A stretch of 64,000 bases of DNA from Streptomyces chartreusis NRRL 3882 (lineage in GTDB: Bacteria > Actinomycetota > Actinomycetes > Streptomycetales > Streptomycetaceae): NCBI RefSeq assembly GCF_900236475.1, contig NZ_LT963352.1:2790001-2854000 (forward strand), written 5' to 3'. The position numbers and the translations under genes were made by a program. Each line of letters begins with the position of its first letter. Within the stretch, counting starts at the first letter, position 1. Shown here piece after piece: positions 35,869-45,548 of this stretch. The notes under the pieces were generated by a model. The model did not search any database. It was not told the DNA's origin and saw nothing but the letters and a program-made list of their open reading frames with translations.

Positions 35869-37569
35869 TCAGAAACCGGCGGGCTCCGTGTACACCCCCC
35901 ACTCGTCCCGCAGCACGCCGCAGATCTCGCCGAGCGTCGCCTCGGCCCGTACCGCCTCCAGCATCGGCTCGATCATGTTCGCGTCCGACCGTGCCGCGGC
36001 GATCATGCCGTCGAGCGCCGTACGGACCCGCGCGTCGTCGCGCCCGGCCTTCCGCTCCCCGAGCACCCGGACCTGCTCCCGCTCCACCTCATGGCTGACC
36101 CGCAGGATCTCCAGGTCCCCGGTGACCGAGCCGGTGTGGACGTTCACCCCGACGACCTTCTTGTCGCCCTTCTCCAGCGCCTGCTGGTACCGGAACGCCG
36201 ACTCCGCGATCTCCCCGGTGAACCAGCCGTCCTCGATGCCCCGCAGGATCCCGGAGGTGATCGGCCCGATCGGGTGCTGCCCGTCGGGGTGCGCCCGCAG
36301 CCCCCGCTCCCTTATCTGCTCGAAGATCTTCTCGGCGTCGGCCTCGATCCGGTCGGTGAGCTGCTCGACGTACCAGGAACCGCCCAGCGGGTCGGCCACG
36401 TTGGCGACCCCGGTCTCCTCCATCAGCACCTGCTGCGTCCGCAGCGCGATCTCCGCCGCCTGCTCGCTCGGCAGCGCGAGGGTCTCGTCCAGGGCGTTGG
36501 TGTGCAGCGAGTTCGTCCCGCCGAGCACGGCCGCCAGCGCCTCCACGGCCGTCCGTACGACGTTGTTGTACGGCTGCTGCGCGGTGAGGGAGACACCCGC
36601 CGTCTGGGTGTGGAAGCGCAGCCACTGCGCCTTCTCCGACCGCGCCCCGTACACGTCCCGCATCCAGCGGGCCCAGATCCGCCGGGCCGCCCGGAACTTC
36701 GCGATCTCCTCGAAGAAGTCGACGTGCGCGTCGAAGAAGAAGGACAGACCGGGGGCGAAGACGTCGACGTCCAGCCCGCGCGACAGCCCCAGCTCCACGT
36801 ACCCGAAGCCGTCCGCCAGCGTGTACGCCAGCTCCTGCGCGGCCGTCGCCCCGGCCTCCCGGATGTGGTAGCCGGAGACCGACAGCGGCTTGTACGCGGG
36901 GATGCCGGCCGCGCAGTGCTCCATCAGGTCGCCGATGAGCCGCAGGTGCGGTTCCGGCTGGAAGAGCCACTCCTTCTGGGCGATGTACTCCTTGAAGATG
37001 TCCGTCTGGAGCGTGCCGTTCAGGACGGCCGGGTCGACGCCCTGCCGCTCGGCGGCGACCAGGTACATGCAGAAGACGGGCACGGCCGGTCCGCTGATGG
37101 TCATGGACGTCGTGACGTCGCCCAGCGGAATGTCCTTGAACAGGACCTCCATGTCGGCCGCCGAGTCGATCGCGACACCGCAGTGCCCGACCTCGCCCAG
37201 CGAGCGCGGGTCGTCGGAGTCGCGGCCCATGAGCGTCGGCATGTCGAAGGCGACCGAGAGCCCGCCCCCGCCGTTGCGGAGGATCATCTTGTAGCGCTCG
37301 TTGGTCTGCTCGGCGTTGCCGAACCCGGCGAACTGCCGGATGGTCCACGTACGCCCTCGGTAGCCGGTCGCGTACAGGCCGCGGGTGAAGGGGTACTCCC
37401 CGGGCCAGCCGATCCGCTCGAACCCGTCGTACCTGTCGCCGGGCCGGGGCCCGTACACCGGCTCGACGGGGTCGCCGGAGAGCGTGGTGAAGTCAGCCTC
37501 GCGCTTGCGCGCGGAGTCGTACCGGGCCTGCCAGCGACGGCGGCCTTCCTCTATGGCGTCAGCGTCCAT
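35869..37569 (-). CDS. icmA: Isobutyryl-CoA mutase large subunit
   Basis: 566 aa, exactly the length of known IcmA. With coenzyme B12 it interconverts isobutyryl-CoA and n-butyryl-CoA. It has the TIM-barrel half of B12 acyl-CoA mutases ([56 protein letters not shown]) but no cobalamin-binding domain (no DxHxxG), which must come from a separate IcmB subunit. Substrate residues are Phe80 (RQFAGF; Tyr in methylmalonyl-CoA mutase) and Gln198 (EYIAQKE), the pair known to mark isobutyryl-CoA mutase. Links valine and butyrate catabolism to polyketide extender units. A large palindrome lies at its start codon. Confidence 0.93.
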   Translation of the reverse strand: MDADAIEEGRRRWQARYDSARKREADFTTLSGDPVEPVYGPRPGDRYDGFERIGWPGEYPFTRGLYATGYRGRTWTIRQFAGFGNAEQTNERYKMILRNGGGGLSVAFDMPTLMGRDSDDPRSLGEVGHCGVAIDSAADMEVLFKDIPLGDVTTSMTISGPAVPVFCMYLVAAERQGVDPAVLNGTLQTDIFKEYIAQKEWLFQPEPHLRLIGDLMEHCAAGIPAYKPLSVSGYHIREAGATAAQELAYTLADGFGYVELGLSRGLDVDVFAPGLSFFFDAHVDFFEEIAKFRAARRIWARWMRDVYGARSEKAQWLRFHTQTAGVSLTAQQPYNNVVRTAVEALAAVLGGTNSLHTNALDETLALPSEQAAEIALRTQQVLMEETGVANVADPLGGSWYVEQLTDRIEADAEKIFEQIRERGLRAHPDGQHPIGPITSGILRGIEDGWFTGEIAESAFRYQQALEKGDKKVVGVNVHTGSVTGDLEILRVSHEVEREQVRVLGERKAGRDDARVRTALDGMIAAARSDANMIEPMLEAVRAEATLGEICGVLRDEWGVYTEPAGF

Positions 37570-37570
37570 A

Positions 37571-37609
37571 CCATCGAATTTACTAGGACGTCCAAGTAAA
37601 TGTCGATGG
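37571..37609. promoter_or_regulatory. Large palindromic operator at the icmA promoter
   Basis: Core TTTACT-A-GGACGTCC-A-AGTAAA (37579-37600) is a palindrome except for the A/A pairs, and it extends outward into CCATCGA (37571-37577) and TCGATGG (37603-37609) with one bulged base. It ends 2 bp before the icmA ATG, so a bound protein would cover the promoter. The regulator is not adjacent. Confidence 0.65.
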
Positions 37610-37612
37610 CAG

Positions 37613-37640
37613 ACCGCCGTACGTTGGTCCGTACGGCGGT
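37613..37640. terminator. Hairpin after the DUF3817 gene
   Basis: ACCGCCGTACG / CGTACGGCGGT, 11-bp stem, 6-nt loop, 5 bp beyond the stop at 37645; separates that transcript from icmA. Confidence 0.65.
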
Positions 37641-37644
37641 GCGG

Positions 37645-37983
37645 TTACGCCTTGGCGGGCGCGGGCGAGTCCTCCGCGACCCTGGCCTCCAGCTCGTGGC
37701 TGATCTTGCGCTCCACGAAGAAGGCGGCCGTCGGAATGGTCCCGGCGAGCAGCACCCACAGCTGCTTGCCCACCGGCCACTTCGCCTTGGAGCCCAGGTC
37801 GAAGGCGAAGATCAGGTACACGACGTACAGCCAGCCGTGCGCGATGCCGACGACGCGCGTGAAGTCGGCGGCACCGTCCATGTCGAGCAGGTACTTGGCG
37901 ATGACGCCGATGGTCAGCAGGACCAGCAGCACACCGGTGACGTAGGCCATCACGCGGTAGCGGGTCAGCACGCTCTTTTTCAT
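37645..37983 (-). CDS. DUF3817 integral membrane protein
   Basis: 112 aa, three transmembrane helices: RVMAYVTGVLLVLLTIGVIA, VGIAHGWLYVVYLIFAFDLG, QLWVLLAGTIPTAAFFVE. The AHGWLYVVY segment and terminal VERKISHE are DUF3817 marks. ATG at 37983. Paralogue of the gene at 48946-49290. Possibly transcribed with the MarR gene 43 bp upstream. Function unknown. Confidence 0.85.
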   Translation of the reverse strand: MKKSVLTRYRVMAYVTGVLLVLLTIGVIAKYLLDMDGAADFTRVVGIAHGWLYVVYLIFAFDLGSKAKWPVGKQLWVLLAGTIPTAAFFVERKISHELEARVAEDSPAPAKA

Positions 37984-38026
37984 GCCGTCGAGCGTAACCA
38001 CCCGTTCCGGGAGATCTTGGCCCGGG

Positions 38027-38536
38027 TCACCCCTCCTCGAAGTCCCCCGCGGCGATCCGCAGCGGGCGCAGCATCGCGAAGATCTCGGCACACTCCTCCG
38101 CGTCGTACGCCCCGAGCCCGAAGTCCATCGCCATCAGGTCGCGGGTCGCCGCCTCGACCACCTCGCGGCCCTTGTCGGTGATGCTGGCGAGGGTGCCGCG
38201 CCCGTCGTTGGGGTTGGGCCGCTTGGCGACGAGACCCGACTTCACGAGCCGGTCCACCGTGTTCGTCACCGACGTGGGATGCACCATGAGCCGCTCGCCG
38301 ATCTTGGACATCGGCAGCTCGCCCGACTTGGAGAAGGTGAGCAGCACCAGCGCCTCGTACCGCGCGAACGTCAGCCCGTACGGCTTGACCACCGCGTCGA
38401 CCTCGGCGAGGAGGATCTGCTGGGCGCGCATGATCGAGGTGATCGCGGCCATGGACGGCACGTTTCCCCAGCGCTGCTTCCAGCGTTCGTCGGCGCGCGC
38501 GATCGGATCGAAGGAGAGACTGAGCGGCTTCGGCAC
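38027..38536 (-). CDS. MarR family regulator
   Basis: 169 aa. Winged HTH: ARYEALVLLTFSKSGELPMS, KIGERLMVHPTSVTNTVDRL, VKSGLVAKRPNPNDGRGTLA, ITDKGREVVEAATRDL. Upstream of the DUF3817 membrane protein in the same direction. It lies at the border of the polyketide cluster, but it is probably part of the conserved backbone rather than a cluster regulator. Confidence 0.87.
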   Translation of the reverse strand: MPKPLSLSFDPIARADERWKQRWGNVPSMAAITSIMRAQQILLAEVDAVVKPYGLTFARYEALVLLTFSKSGELPMSKIGERLMVHPTSVTNTVDRLVKSGLVAKRPNPNDGRGTLASITDKGREVVEAATRDLMAMDFGLGAYDAEECAEIFAMLRPLRIAAGDFEEG

Positions 38537-38568
38537 GAACCCGACCTTACCGGCCGGTCACATGATGG

Positions 38569-38916
38569 TCAGCCCTGTCTCGGCCTTCGGTCACCGGTGC
38601 TCTCGGGCACGATCTCGAAGACCCCGGTCCACCGGTCGTCGTGCAGACAGGCGTTCATCGGCCCGACCAGAGCGCTGTGATCGGGGTCGGTCCGCCACCG
38701 TTTGATGGCTTCGAGGCTTTCCCACTCGCTGGTGAGCAGCCACCGACCGGGATCGTCGACGGAGCGGCAGAGCTGTTCGCGCAGATGCCCGGGAGACCGC
38801 ATGGCGCCGTCGCGTACACCTTCGTAGGCGTCCACGAACTCCGCTTCCCTTCCCTCCCTGACGCGCAGCAGGCGCACCACTCGCACCCGCGCCGGTGCCG
38901 GCGCCTCCCCGGTCAC
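38569..38916 (-). CDS. Small antibiotic-biosynthesis-monooxygenase-like protein
   Basis: 115 aa, ferredoxin-like ABM fold: VRVVRLLRVREGREAEFVDA, SPGHLREQLCRSVDDPGRWL, TSEWESLEAIKRWRTDPDHS. It resembles the N-terminal half of the SchA/CurD protein at 47353-48471 (both share PGHL-QLC-S-WLLTSEW spacing). GTG at 38916 overlaps the P450 stop as GTGA, so the two are translationally coupled. Expected to act on quinone or polyphenol intermediates or as a cyclase helper; unproven. Confidence 0.75.
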   Translation of the reverse strand: MTGEAPAPARVRVVRLLRVREGREAEFVDAYEGVRDGAMRSPGHLREQLCRSVDDPGRWLLTSEWESLEAIKRWRTDPDHSALVGPMNACLHDDRWTGVFEIVPESTGDRRPRQG

Positions 38917-40172
38917 GACGGGTCGAGGACGACGGGGAGTTCCGCGAGCCCGCGGAAGGCGGGGAACGGCACGGTCAGCCAGCGCACGTCCTCCGGCTCC
39001 CCGACCAGGGCCATGCCGGGGTGGCGCCCGAAGAGCGTGGCGAGGGCGATCTGCATCTCCAGACGTGCCAGGGGCGCGCCGATGCAGTAGTGCGGGCCGA
39101 GGCCGAACGCGAGGTGCGTCGCCTGGACGTTCGGGCGCTCGACGTCCATGCGGTCCGGGTCGGGGAACATCTCCGGGTCCCGGTTGGCCGCCGTGAGCGA
39201 GATCTGCACGAGCGCACCCTTGGGGATGAGCGTGTCGCGCATCTTGATGTCTTCCGTCGCGTAGCGGAACGTCGAGTTCTCCACGGAGGTCTCGAACCGG
39301 AAGATCTCCTCGACGGCTGCGGCCGTCGCCTCCGGGTCCCGGAACGCCAGGCGCTTCTGCTCCGGCCGGCTGAGCAGGTGGTAGACGGCGTTGCCGATCT
39401 GGTACGCGGTCGACTTGTGGCCCGCGAAGAGCAGCACCCACGCGGTGGAGACGAGTTCGTGGTCGGTGAGCGCGCCGTCCTCGTCCTGCGCCGTGACGAG
39501 TGCGCTGAGCAGAGCTCCGTCCGGCTCCCTCCGCTTGCGCGCGATCAGGTCCACCAGGTAGTCGCGCAGGTTGCCCTCGGCCAGCTCCAGCGCCTTTCTC
39601 GCCTCCGGCCCGAAGCCGGTCTGAGCGACGGTGGCCGACCATTCCTGGGCTTGCCTGCGTTCGTTCTCCGGGACGCCGAGGAGTTCACAGATCACGTGCA
39701 GCGGCAGCGGGAAGCAGAACTCCTGGAGGAGGTTCACGGGCTCCGATGCCGGGCAGCGGTCCAGCAGTTCGTCGGTGATCTTCTGGACCTTCGGACGCAG
39801 CGATTCCACCCTTTTGGGGGTGAAGGTGGTGCCGACGATCCTGCGGAGCCTCGTGTGCTTCGGAGGGTCCGAGAAGAGCATGTTGTCGTCCAGGGCGATC
39901 GACGAGTCGCCGAAGATCCGGTGGTAGGCGTCGATGGCGCCGTACATGTCCTTGCTCAGCCGGGGATCGGCCAGGGCGGCACGGGCGTCGTCGTACCGGG
40001 TGATGAGAAACGTGTCGACCCCGTGCGGGGGCTTCAGCGGGCATACGGGCGCTGAAGCCCTGAGCGCGGCGTAGACGGGATGCGGGTCGGCGCGAAACTC
40101 CCGGCTGCAGGCCGAGGCGGCGGCAGCGGCCTCTTCGGGCGACATTTCCTCGGATGCGAACGCTTGCGTCAT
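38913..40172 (-). CDS. Cytochrome P450 of the polyketide cluster
   Basis: 419 aa. Oxygen-binding I-helix LLFAGHKSTA (AGHKST rather than AGHETT), ExxR in VEEIFRFET, and haem loop FGLGPHYCIGAPLAR. Start ATG 40172. Class I bacterial P450, so it needs separate ferredoxin and reductase, not found here. Divergent from the FAD hydroxylase across 230 bp. Spore-pigment clusters often lack a P450, so it may make this product differ from the standard pigment. Confidence 0.9.
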   Translation of the reverse strand: MTQAFASEEMSPEEAAAAASACSREFRADPHPVYAALRASAPVCPLKPPHGVDTFLITRYDDARAALADPRLSKDMYGAIDAYHRIFGDSSIALDDNMLFSDPPKHTRLRRIVGTTFTPKRVESLRPKVQKITDELLDRCPASEPVNLLQEFCFPLPLHVICELLGVPENERRQAQEWSATVAQTGFGPEARKALELAEGNLRDYLVDLIARKRREPDGALLSALVTAQDEDGALTDHELVSTAWVLLFAGHKSTAYQIGNAVYHLLSRPEQKRLAFRDPEATAAAVEEIFRFETSVENSTFRYATEDIKMRDTLIPKGALVQISLTAANRDPEMFPDPDRMDVERPNVQATHLAFGLGPHYCIGAPLARLEMQIALATLFGRHPGMALVGEPEDVRWLTVPFPAFRGLAELPVVLDPS

Positions 40173-40402
40173 GGCTGGTCCCGGGGTCGAGAGTTCCGTC
40201 GGTCGGTCACACGATTTCCCGGCCGGCGCTGCGCCGCAAACACTGCTGGGCCATATGAGTCCGAGCACCGCAGTATGTGCGCAAAACTGCTCCGGTTACC
40301 CGGCCGGCGTACCCCGGGGCGCCCCGGATCGCGCGCGTAGGTCCTGCTTGGTAAACATCATGGACGGGCCAGTCCACCGTTCCCGGGCTGGGTAATCGCC
40401 GG

Positions 40403-42046
40403 ATGACGAGGAAACCAGTGAACGGACGCGGAGTGGAATCTGTACCAGTTCTCATCGCAGGCGGATCCCTGGTGGGTCTTTCCACCTCCGTGTTCCTGGG
40501 TCGTCTTGGAATCGAGCACATGCTCGTGGAGCGGCACGCCGAGACGTCGACGCACCCGCGGGGCCGCGGGAACAACGTGCGCACCATGGAGATCTTCCGG
40601 ACCGCCGGACTGGAGCAGAGTGTGCGGGAGGCTGCCTTCGCTCTCGCCGGGAACGACGGCGTGCTCCAGGTGGACACCCTCGTCGGGGACCAGCGCAGGT
40701 GGATCGTCGACGACATCGCCGCAGGCATGGACGTCTCCCGGGTCAGCTCCTCGAACTGGTGTCTGTGCAGCCAGAACGACCTGGAGCCGGTCCTGCTGAA
40801 CCGCGCGCGCCGGGGCGGAGACATCCGCTTCGGGGCGGAGCTGCTCTCCTTCGCGCAGGACGAAGAGGGAGTCCTGGCCCGGATCATGCGCCGGGACACC
40901 GGTGAGACCTATTCCGTGAAAGCTGATTTCCTGGTGGCCGCCGATGGCCCGAGAAGCCCCGTTCGCAAAAGTCTTGGTATCGGCCAGTCCGGGCCCGGTG
41001 CCCTGTTTCACAACGTCAGTGTCACGTTCCGGAGCAAGACCCTCAAGGAATACGTCGGACCGAGGCGCTTCATCGTCTGTTACACCACCGATCCACAGGG
41101 GGAAGGCGCCTTGCTGCCCGTGGACAACGAGGAGCGGTGGGTCATCCATATCCCTTGGTACCCCGATCGGGGCGAAACCCTGGAGGACTTCGGAAACGAG
41201 CGCTGCGCCGCGCATATTCGCGCGGCCGCCGGTGTTCCGGACATTGATGTCGAGATCACAGGGAAAGCGCCCTGGCACGCTTCCAAACGAGTCGCGGACA
41301 GCTACGGGCGGGGGCGGGTCTTTCTGGTCGGTGACGCGGCTCATGAAATGCCGCCCAACGGGGCGTTCGGCTCCAACACCGGGATCCAGGACGCCCACAA
41401 CCTCGCCTGGAAGCTCGCCGCGGTACTCGGCGGCTGGGCCGGCCTGCCGCTGCTCGACACCTACGAGTGCGAACGTCGGCCGGTCGCTGTCACGACGAGC
41501 GCACGGGCCTCCCGGCAGGCCGCCGAGGAGCAGCACCCCGCGTTCCGCCCGGCAGCGGGACGCAACAACGACGCGGCGGACCTCATGACGGTCGCGCTCT
41601 GCTACCGGTACGCCTCGAAAGCCGTGGTGGGCGCTTCCCCTCAGCAGCCGGTCGTCCCGGAGACCTTCCTGATCGACGGAGCGCCGGGGAGCCGCGCACC
41701 CCATATGTGGGTCTGGGCGCGTGGCGCCAGGATCTCCACTCTCGATCTGTACGAGCGTTCCTTCGTGGTGCTCGCCGGGGCCGAAGGCCACGAGTGGCGC
41801 CGCGCCGCGGAGCAGGCCGGCGAGAACCTGGGCGTTCCGGTCGAGGTGTATCTCGTCGGAGACGGCCCTGACCACGACCTCGTTCCCGAGCCGGATGCCG
41901 ACTGGGCGGCGCTGCACGGCACCGCCGCCGACGGTGCCGTCCTCGTGCGCCCGGACGGTTTCGTCGCCTGGCGCGCCCCCACCCACCTGCCGTCCGCCGG
42001 CCGTGTCCTGACGGACGTACTGCAGACCGTGCTCTGCCGCGACTGA
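40403..42046 (+). CDS. FAD-dependent aromatic polyketide hydroxylase (WhiE ORFVIII/SchC type)
   Basis: 547 aa, class A flavoprotein monooxygenase: FAD motif LIAGGSLVGLSTSVFLGRLG, DG motif VAADGPRSPVRKSLGI, GD motif VFLVGDAAHEMPPNGAFGSN and NLAWKLA; a thioredoxin-like C-terminal domain ends in VLVRPDGFVAWR. Hydroxylates an aromatic polyketide with NAD(P)H and oxygen. Codons around 40915-41230 (AGA, AAA, AGT, CTT, GTT) are less GC-rich than the neighbours, a possible sign of recent transfer. The amidohydrolase follows after 29 bp, so both form an operon. ATG 40403 and GTG 40418 are both possible. Confidence 0.9.
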   Translation: MTRKPVNGRGVESVPVLIAGGSLVGLSTSVFLGRLGIEHMLVERHAETSTHPRGRGNNVRTMEIFRTAGLEQSVREAAFALAGNDGVLQVDTLVGDQRRWIVDDIAAGMDVSRVSSSNWCLCSQNDLEPVLLNRARRGGDIRFGAELLSFAQDEEGVLARIMRRDTGETYSVKADFLVAADGPRSPVRKSLGIGQSGPGALFHNVSVTFRSKTLKEYVGPRRFIVCYTTDPQGEGALLPVDNEERWVIHIPWYPDRGETLEDFGNERCAAHIRAAAGVPDIDVEITGKAPWHASKRVADSYGRGRVFLVGDAAHEMPPNGAFGSNTGIQDAHNLAWKLAAVLGGWAGLPLLDTYECERRPVAVTTSARASRQAAEEQHPAFRPAAGRNNDAADLMTVALCYRYASKAVVGASPQQPVVPETFLIDGAPGSRAPHMWVWARGARISTLDLYERSFVVLAGAEGHEWRRAAEQAGENLGVPVEVYLVGDGPDHDLVPEPDADWAALHGTAADGAVLVRPDGFVAWRAPTHLPSAGRVLTDVLQTVLCRD

Positions 42047-42075
42047 GCACCCACCGAAACGACCACGCCGAGGAC

Positions 42076-43077
42076 ATGCCGATGACATTCGAAGAAGGCC
42101 CCGTCGCGGGCCGAGTGGACGTCCACCACCATTTCACCGCGCCGGCCTGGCTGGACTGGGCGGAAGAACGCGGTGTCGTCAACCGCGAGAGGCTGCCCTG
42201 GTGGACACGCTGGGACCTGGACGCGGCTCTGCAGGTCATGGACAAGACGGGCATCAGCACCGCCGTCATGACCGTCGCGATGCTCGGACGGTTCCGCGAA
42301 CGCGCGCAGCGCCAGGAGAGCGCACGGATCGCCCTGCGGGCGGCGGCCGACGTCGTCGAGGACCACCCCGCGCGCTTCGCCTTCTTCACTCCTGTGTTCC
42401 TGGACGACCTGGAGCTCTCCCAGTGGAGCCTCCGTTTCGGACTCGACGAGCTCGGGGCCGTCGGAGTGAGCACGAGAACGAGCATGGACGGTGTCTACCT
42501 CGGCGACGCCGGCCACGACCGCCTCCTGGAGGAACTGAACGACCGGTCCGCCGTCGTCAGCACGCACCCCATGGAAGTGCCGGCCGGAAAGGCCGGCGAT
42601 CCCGGCGGCAGCCCCGGACTGCCGGGGATGCCGCCCTTCGTGTGCGACTTCCTCATGGACACCACACGCGCGGCCATCAACCTGATCCGCAACGGCACCC
42701 TGGACCGCTATCCGAATCTCAGCTTCGTCCTTCCCCACGGAGGAGGCTTCCTGCCGTACATGGCCACTCGGCTCGAACTCTTCGGCGGGCACCTCACCCC
42801 CGGGATCGAGCCGGGCAGGGTCCGTGACTACCTCCACCGGTTCTACTTCGACACGGCGGGCCCCATGTCCCCCTCCGCCACGCCCACGCTGCTGGCCACG
42901 GTGGATCCCGGCCGGGTCCTGTTCGGCACGGACTGGCCGCCCACCCCCGCACAGGTCGTCGCCGACATCGCCGTACCCGCTCTGGACAGCGACCCCTTCG
43001 TCTCACCCGAGCAGCTCAGGGGCATCAACCGGGAGAACGCCCTGCGTCTGCTGCCGGCACTGGCGCGCTCCTCGTAG
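42076..43077 (+). CDS. ACMSD-like amidohydrolase/decarboxylase
   Basis: 333 aa, amidohydrolase-superfamily barrel: metal motif VDVHHHF near the N-terminus, VSTHPMEVP, FVLPHGGGFLPYM and LFGTDWPP with the catalytic Asp. This is the pattern of 2-amino-3-carboxymuconate semialdehyde decarboxylase relatives, which decarboxylate aromatic acids through a bound Zn or Mn. It shares an operon with the hydroxylase. Inference: it decarboxylates the terminal carboxyl of the cyclised polyketide. Not part of the S. coelicolor whiE set as I know it. Confidence 0.85.
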   Translation: MPMTFEEGPVAGRVDVHHHFTAPAWLDWAEERGVVNRERLPWWTRWDLDAALQVMDKTGISTAVMTVAMLGRFRERAQRQESARIALRAAADVVEDHPARFAFFTPVFLDDLELSQWSLRFGLDELGAVGVSTRTSMDGVYLGDAGHDRLLEELNDRSAVVSTHPMEVPAGKAGDPGGSPGLPGMPPFVCDFLMDTTRAAINLIRNGTLDRYPNLSFVLPHGGGFLPYMATRLELFGGHLTPGIEPGRVRDYLHRFYFDTAGPMSPSATPTLLATVDPGRVLFGTDWPPTPAQVVADIAVPALDSDPFVSPEQLRGINRENALRLLPALARSS

Positions 43078-43116
43078 CTCCCGGCCGCACGGCTCCCGGC
43101 CGCACGAGAAGAGAAG

Positions 43117-43148
43117 GAAGGCCGCCGCCCTCACGGGCGGCGGCCTTC
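43117..43148. terminator. Bidirectional terminator inside the polyketide cluster
   Basis: 14-bp perfect stem GAAGGCCGCCGCCC / GGGCGGCGGCCTTC with loop TCAC, between the convergent amidohydrolase and cyclase genes. Confidence 0.8.
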
Positions 43149-43159
43149 TCTTCCCGGCG

Positions 43160-43501
43160 TCACCGGGTGGCCGGGGCCGCGTCTCTCTCCCAGTGGTAGA
43201 AGCACTGCGCCATCGCGTCCTTCGGACCGCGCCAGGTCTGCGGGTCGTACGGGCTGACGTACGCCTCGAGCCTGCTGCTGATGTCACGGAACTCGGGGTG
43301 CCCGGCCACCCGCGCGATGGCGGGGGCCGGGTCCTGCTCGGCCTCGATGAAGTGCATGTACACATCGCCGAACTGGAAGAGGGAACGCTGGGTCACCCCG
43401 ACGAGGCGGGGCAGTTCGCCGCGGTCGGAGGCCGCGAAGACCTCGGCGATGTCCGGGGCCGAGTGCGGGGCCATCCGGGCGACGATCAGGGCGTGGTGCA
43501 T
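43160..43501 (-). CDS. TcmI-type polyketide cyclase (WhiE ORFVII type)
   Basis: 113 aa, dimeric alpha/beta-barrel fold: HHALIVARMAPHSAPDIAEV, LFQFGDVYMHFIEAEQDPAP, HPEFRDISSRLEAYVSPYDP, AMAQCFYHWE. Family members close later rings of an aromatic polyketide. ATG at 43501. Last gene of the minus-strand PKS operon; the frame upstream of 43501 is a shadow of the aromatase gene. Confidence 0.88.
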   Translation of the reverse strand: MHHALIVARMAPHSAPDIAEVFAASDRGELPRLVGVTQRSLFQFGDVYMHFIEAEQDPAPAIARVAGHPEFRDISSRLEAYVSPYDPQTWRGPKDAMAQCFYHWERDAAPATR

Positions 43502-43524
43502 GAGGTCTCCTAACGCGGCGGCGT

Positions 43525-44263
<739 letters not shown>

Positions 44264-44297
44264 ACGCGTTCTCCTTGTCGTACGGGTGCTGTGGGCT

Positions 44298-45548
44298 TCA
44301 CCGGGCGGCCGGTCCCGGGTCGCGGCGCAGTATCAGCGCCGCGTTGGAGCCCATGAGTCCACGGCTGAGGACCAGGGCCGTGCTCAGCTCGGCCGGGCGC
44401 GCCGTCGACGTCACCAGGTCGATGTCGTGGCAGACGTCGAAGACGTTGGGCGTGGGCGGGATCCGTCCTTCCTCCATGGCCATCACCGCGGCGGCGACGT
44501 CCAGCAGGGGTGCCCCGCAGTAGGACCTCCCGATGCCGGTCTTGGGAGCCGTGACGGGCACGCGGGTGCCGTGCGGGCCGAGGGCGTCGGCGAGGGCGAG
44601 GGCCTCGGCGCGGTCCGCCTCCGGGACACCCATCGCGTCGGCGAAGACCACGTCGATCTCCTCCGGTGCGCAGCCGGCCTCGTCGAGGGCACCGCGGACG
44701 GCCTGGGCGAGCCCCTCCCGTGAGCGGTCCCAGCGCGAGGCGCCGGTGAACGTGGCCGCATGGCCCGCCACGATGGCGCGGACGTCCGCGTCGCGTCGGC
44801 GTGCGCGGTCCAGGTCCTCGACGATCAGCACGGCACCGCCCTCGGCCGGGACGAAGCCGCAGGCCTCGGAGGTGAAGGGGCGGTAGGCCCGCGCCGGGTC
44901 CTCGACCGTGCTGAGTTCCGGGTATCCGAGCTGGCAGACCATCGAGTACGGAGCGAGCGGCGCTTCGGCCGCCCCGACCACGACCACGTCGGTTCCCCGC
45001 CCCACGGTCCGGGCGGCGTGCGCGACGGCGTCCAGCCCGCCGGCCTCGTCGCTCGCGACCACGCCGCAGGGACCCTTGAAGCCGCTGCGGATGGATATCT
45101 GGCCCGTGCTGGCCGCGTAGAACCAGGCGATGGACTGGTAGGGACCGACGAAGCGGGACCCCTGCCCCCACAGCTTCTGCAGCTCCCGCTGGCCGAATTC
45201 GCCGCCACCGGACCCGGCGGCGGTGACCACACCGACGGAGTACGGGGAGTCGCCGGCCGCATCGCCCAGTCCCGCGTCCTTCAGGGCCGCACCGGCGGCG
45301 GCCATCGCGAAGTGGCTGAAGCGGTCGGTCTGGACGAGGAAGGTCTCCTCGATGAGCGCCGTGGGGTCGAATCCCCGCACCTCGCCGGCGACGCGGAGCG
45401 GAAGGTGCCCGCATCCCTCCCGGGCGATCCGGTCGAGTACGGACAGGCCCTCCGCGACGGACTTCCAGTAGGTCTCCGTCTGCAGTCCGTTGGGCGCGAC
45501 CACACCGATCCCCGTGATGGCGGTGCGACGGTTCGGCTGAGCACTCAT
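44298..45548 (-). CDS. Chain length factor, KS-beta (WhiE ORFIV type)
   Basis: 416 aa, thiolase-fold KS relative lacking the catalytic Cys: the site reads AASTGQISI, with Gln as usual in chain length factors, and the ketosynthase His residues are not kept. It pairs with the KS to decarboxylate malonyl-ACP and set chain length. Start ATG overlaps the KS stop (ATGA), which keeps the two subunits in equal amounts. Confidence 0.95.
   Translation of the reverse strand: MSAQPNRRTAITGIGVVAPNGLQTETYWKSVAEGLSVLDRIAREGCGHLPLRVAGEVRGFDPTALIEETFLVQTDRFSHFAMAAAGAALKDAGLGDAAGDSPYSVGVVTAAGSGGGEFGQRELQKLWGQGSRFVGPYQSIAWFYAASTGQISIRSGFKGPCGVVASDEAGGLDAVAHAARTVGRGTDVVVVGAAEAPLAPYSMVCQLGYPELSTVEDPARAYRPFTSEACGFVPAEGGAVLIVEDLDRARRRDADVRAIVAGHAATFTGASRWDRSREGLAQAVRGALDEAGCAPEEIDVVFADAMGVPEADRAEALALADALGPHGTRVPVTAPKTGIGRSYCGAPLLDVAAAVMAMEEGRIPPTPNVFDVCHDIDLVTSTARPAELSTALVLSRGLMGSNAALILRRDPGPAAR

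Noticed and set aside
35869..37569. Methylmalonyl-CoA mutase or MeaA (ethylmalonyl-CoA mutase)
   Set aside because: Length, lack of a B12 domain and the Phe80/Gln198 pair identify isobutyryl-CoA mutase.
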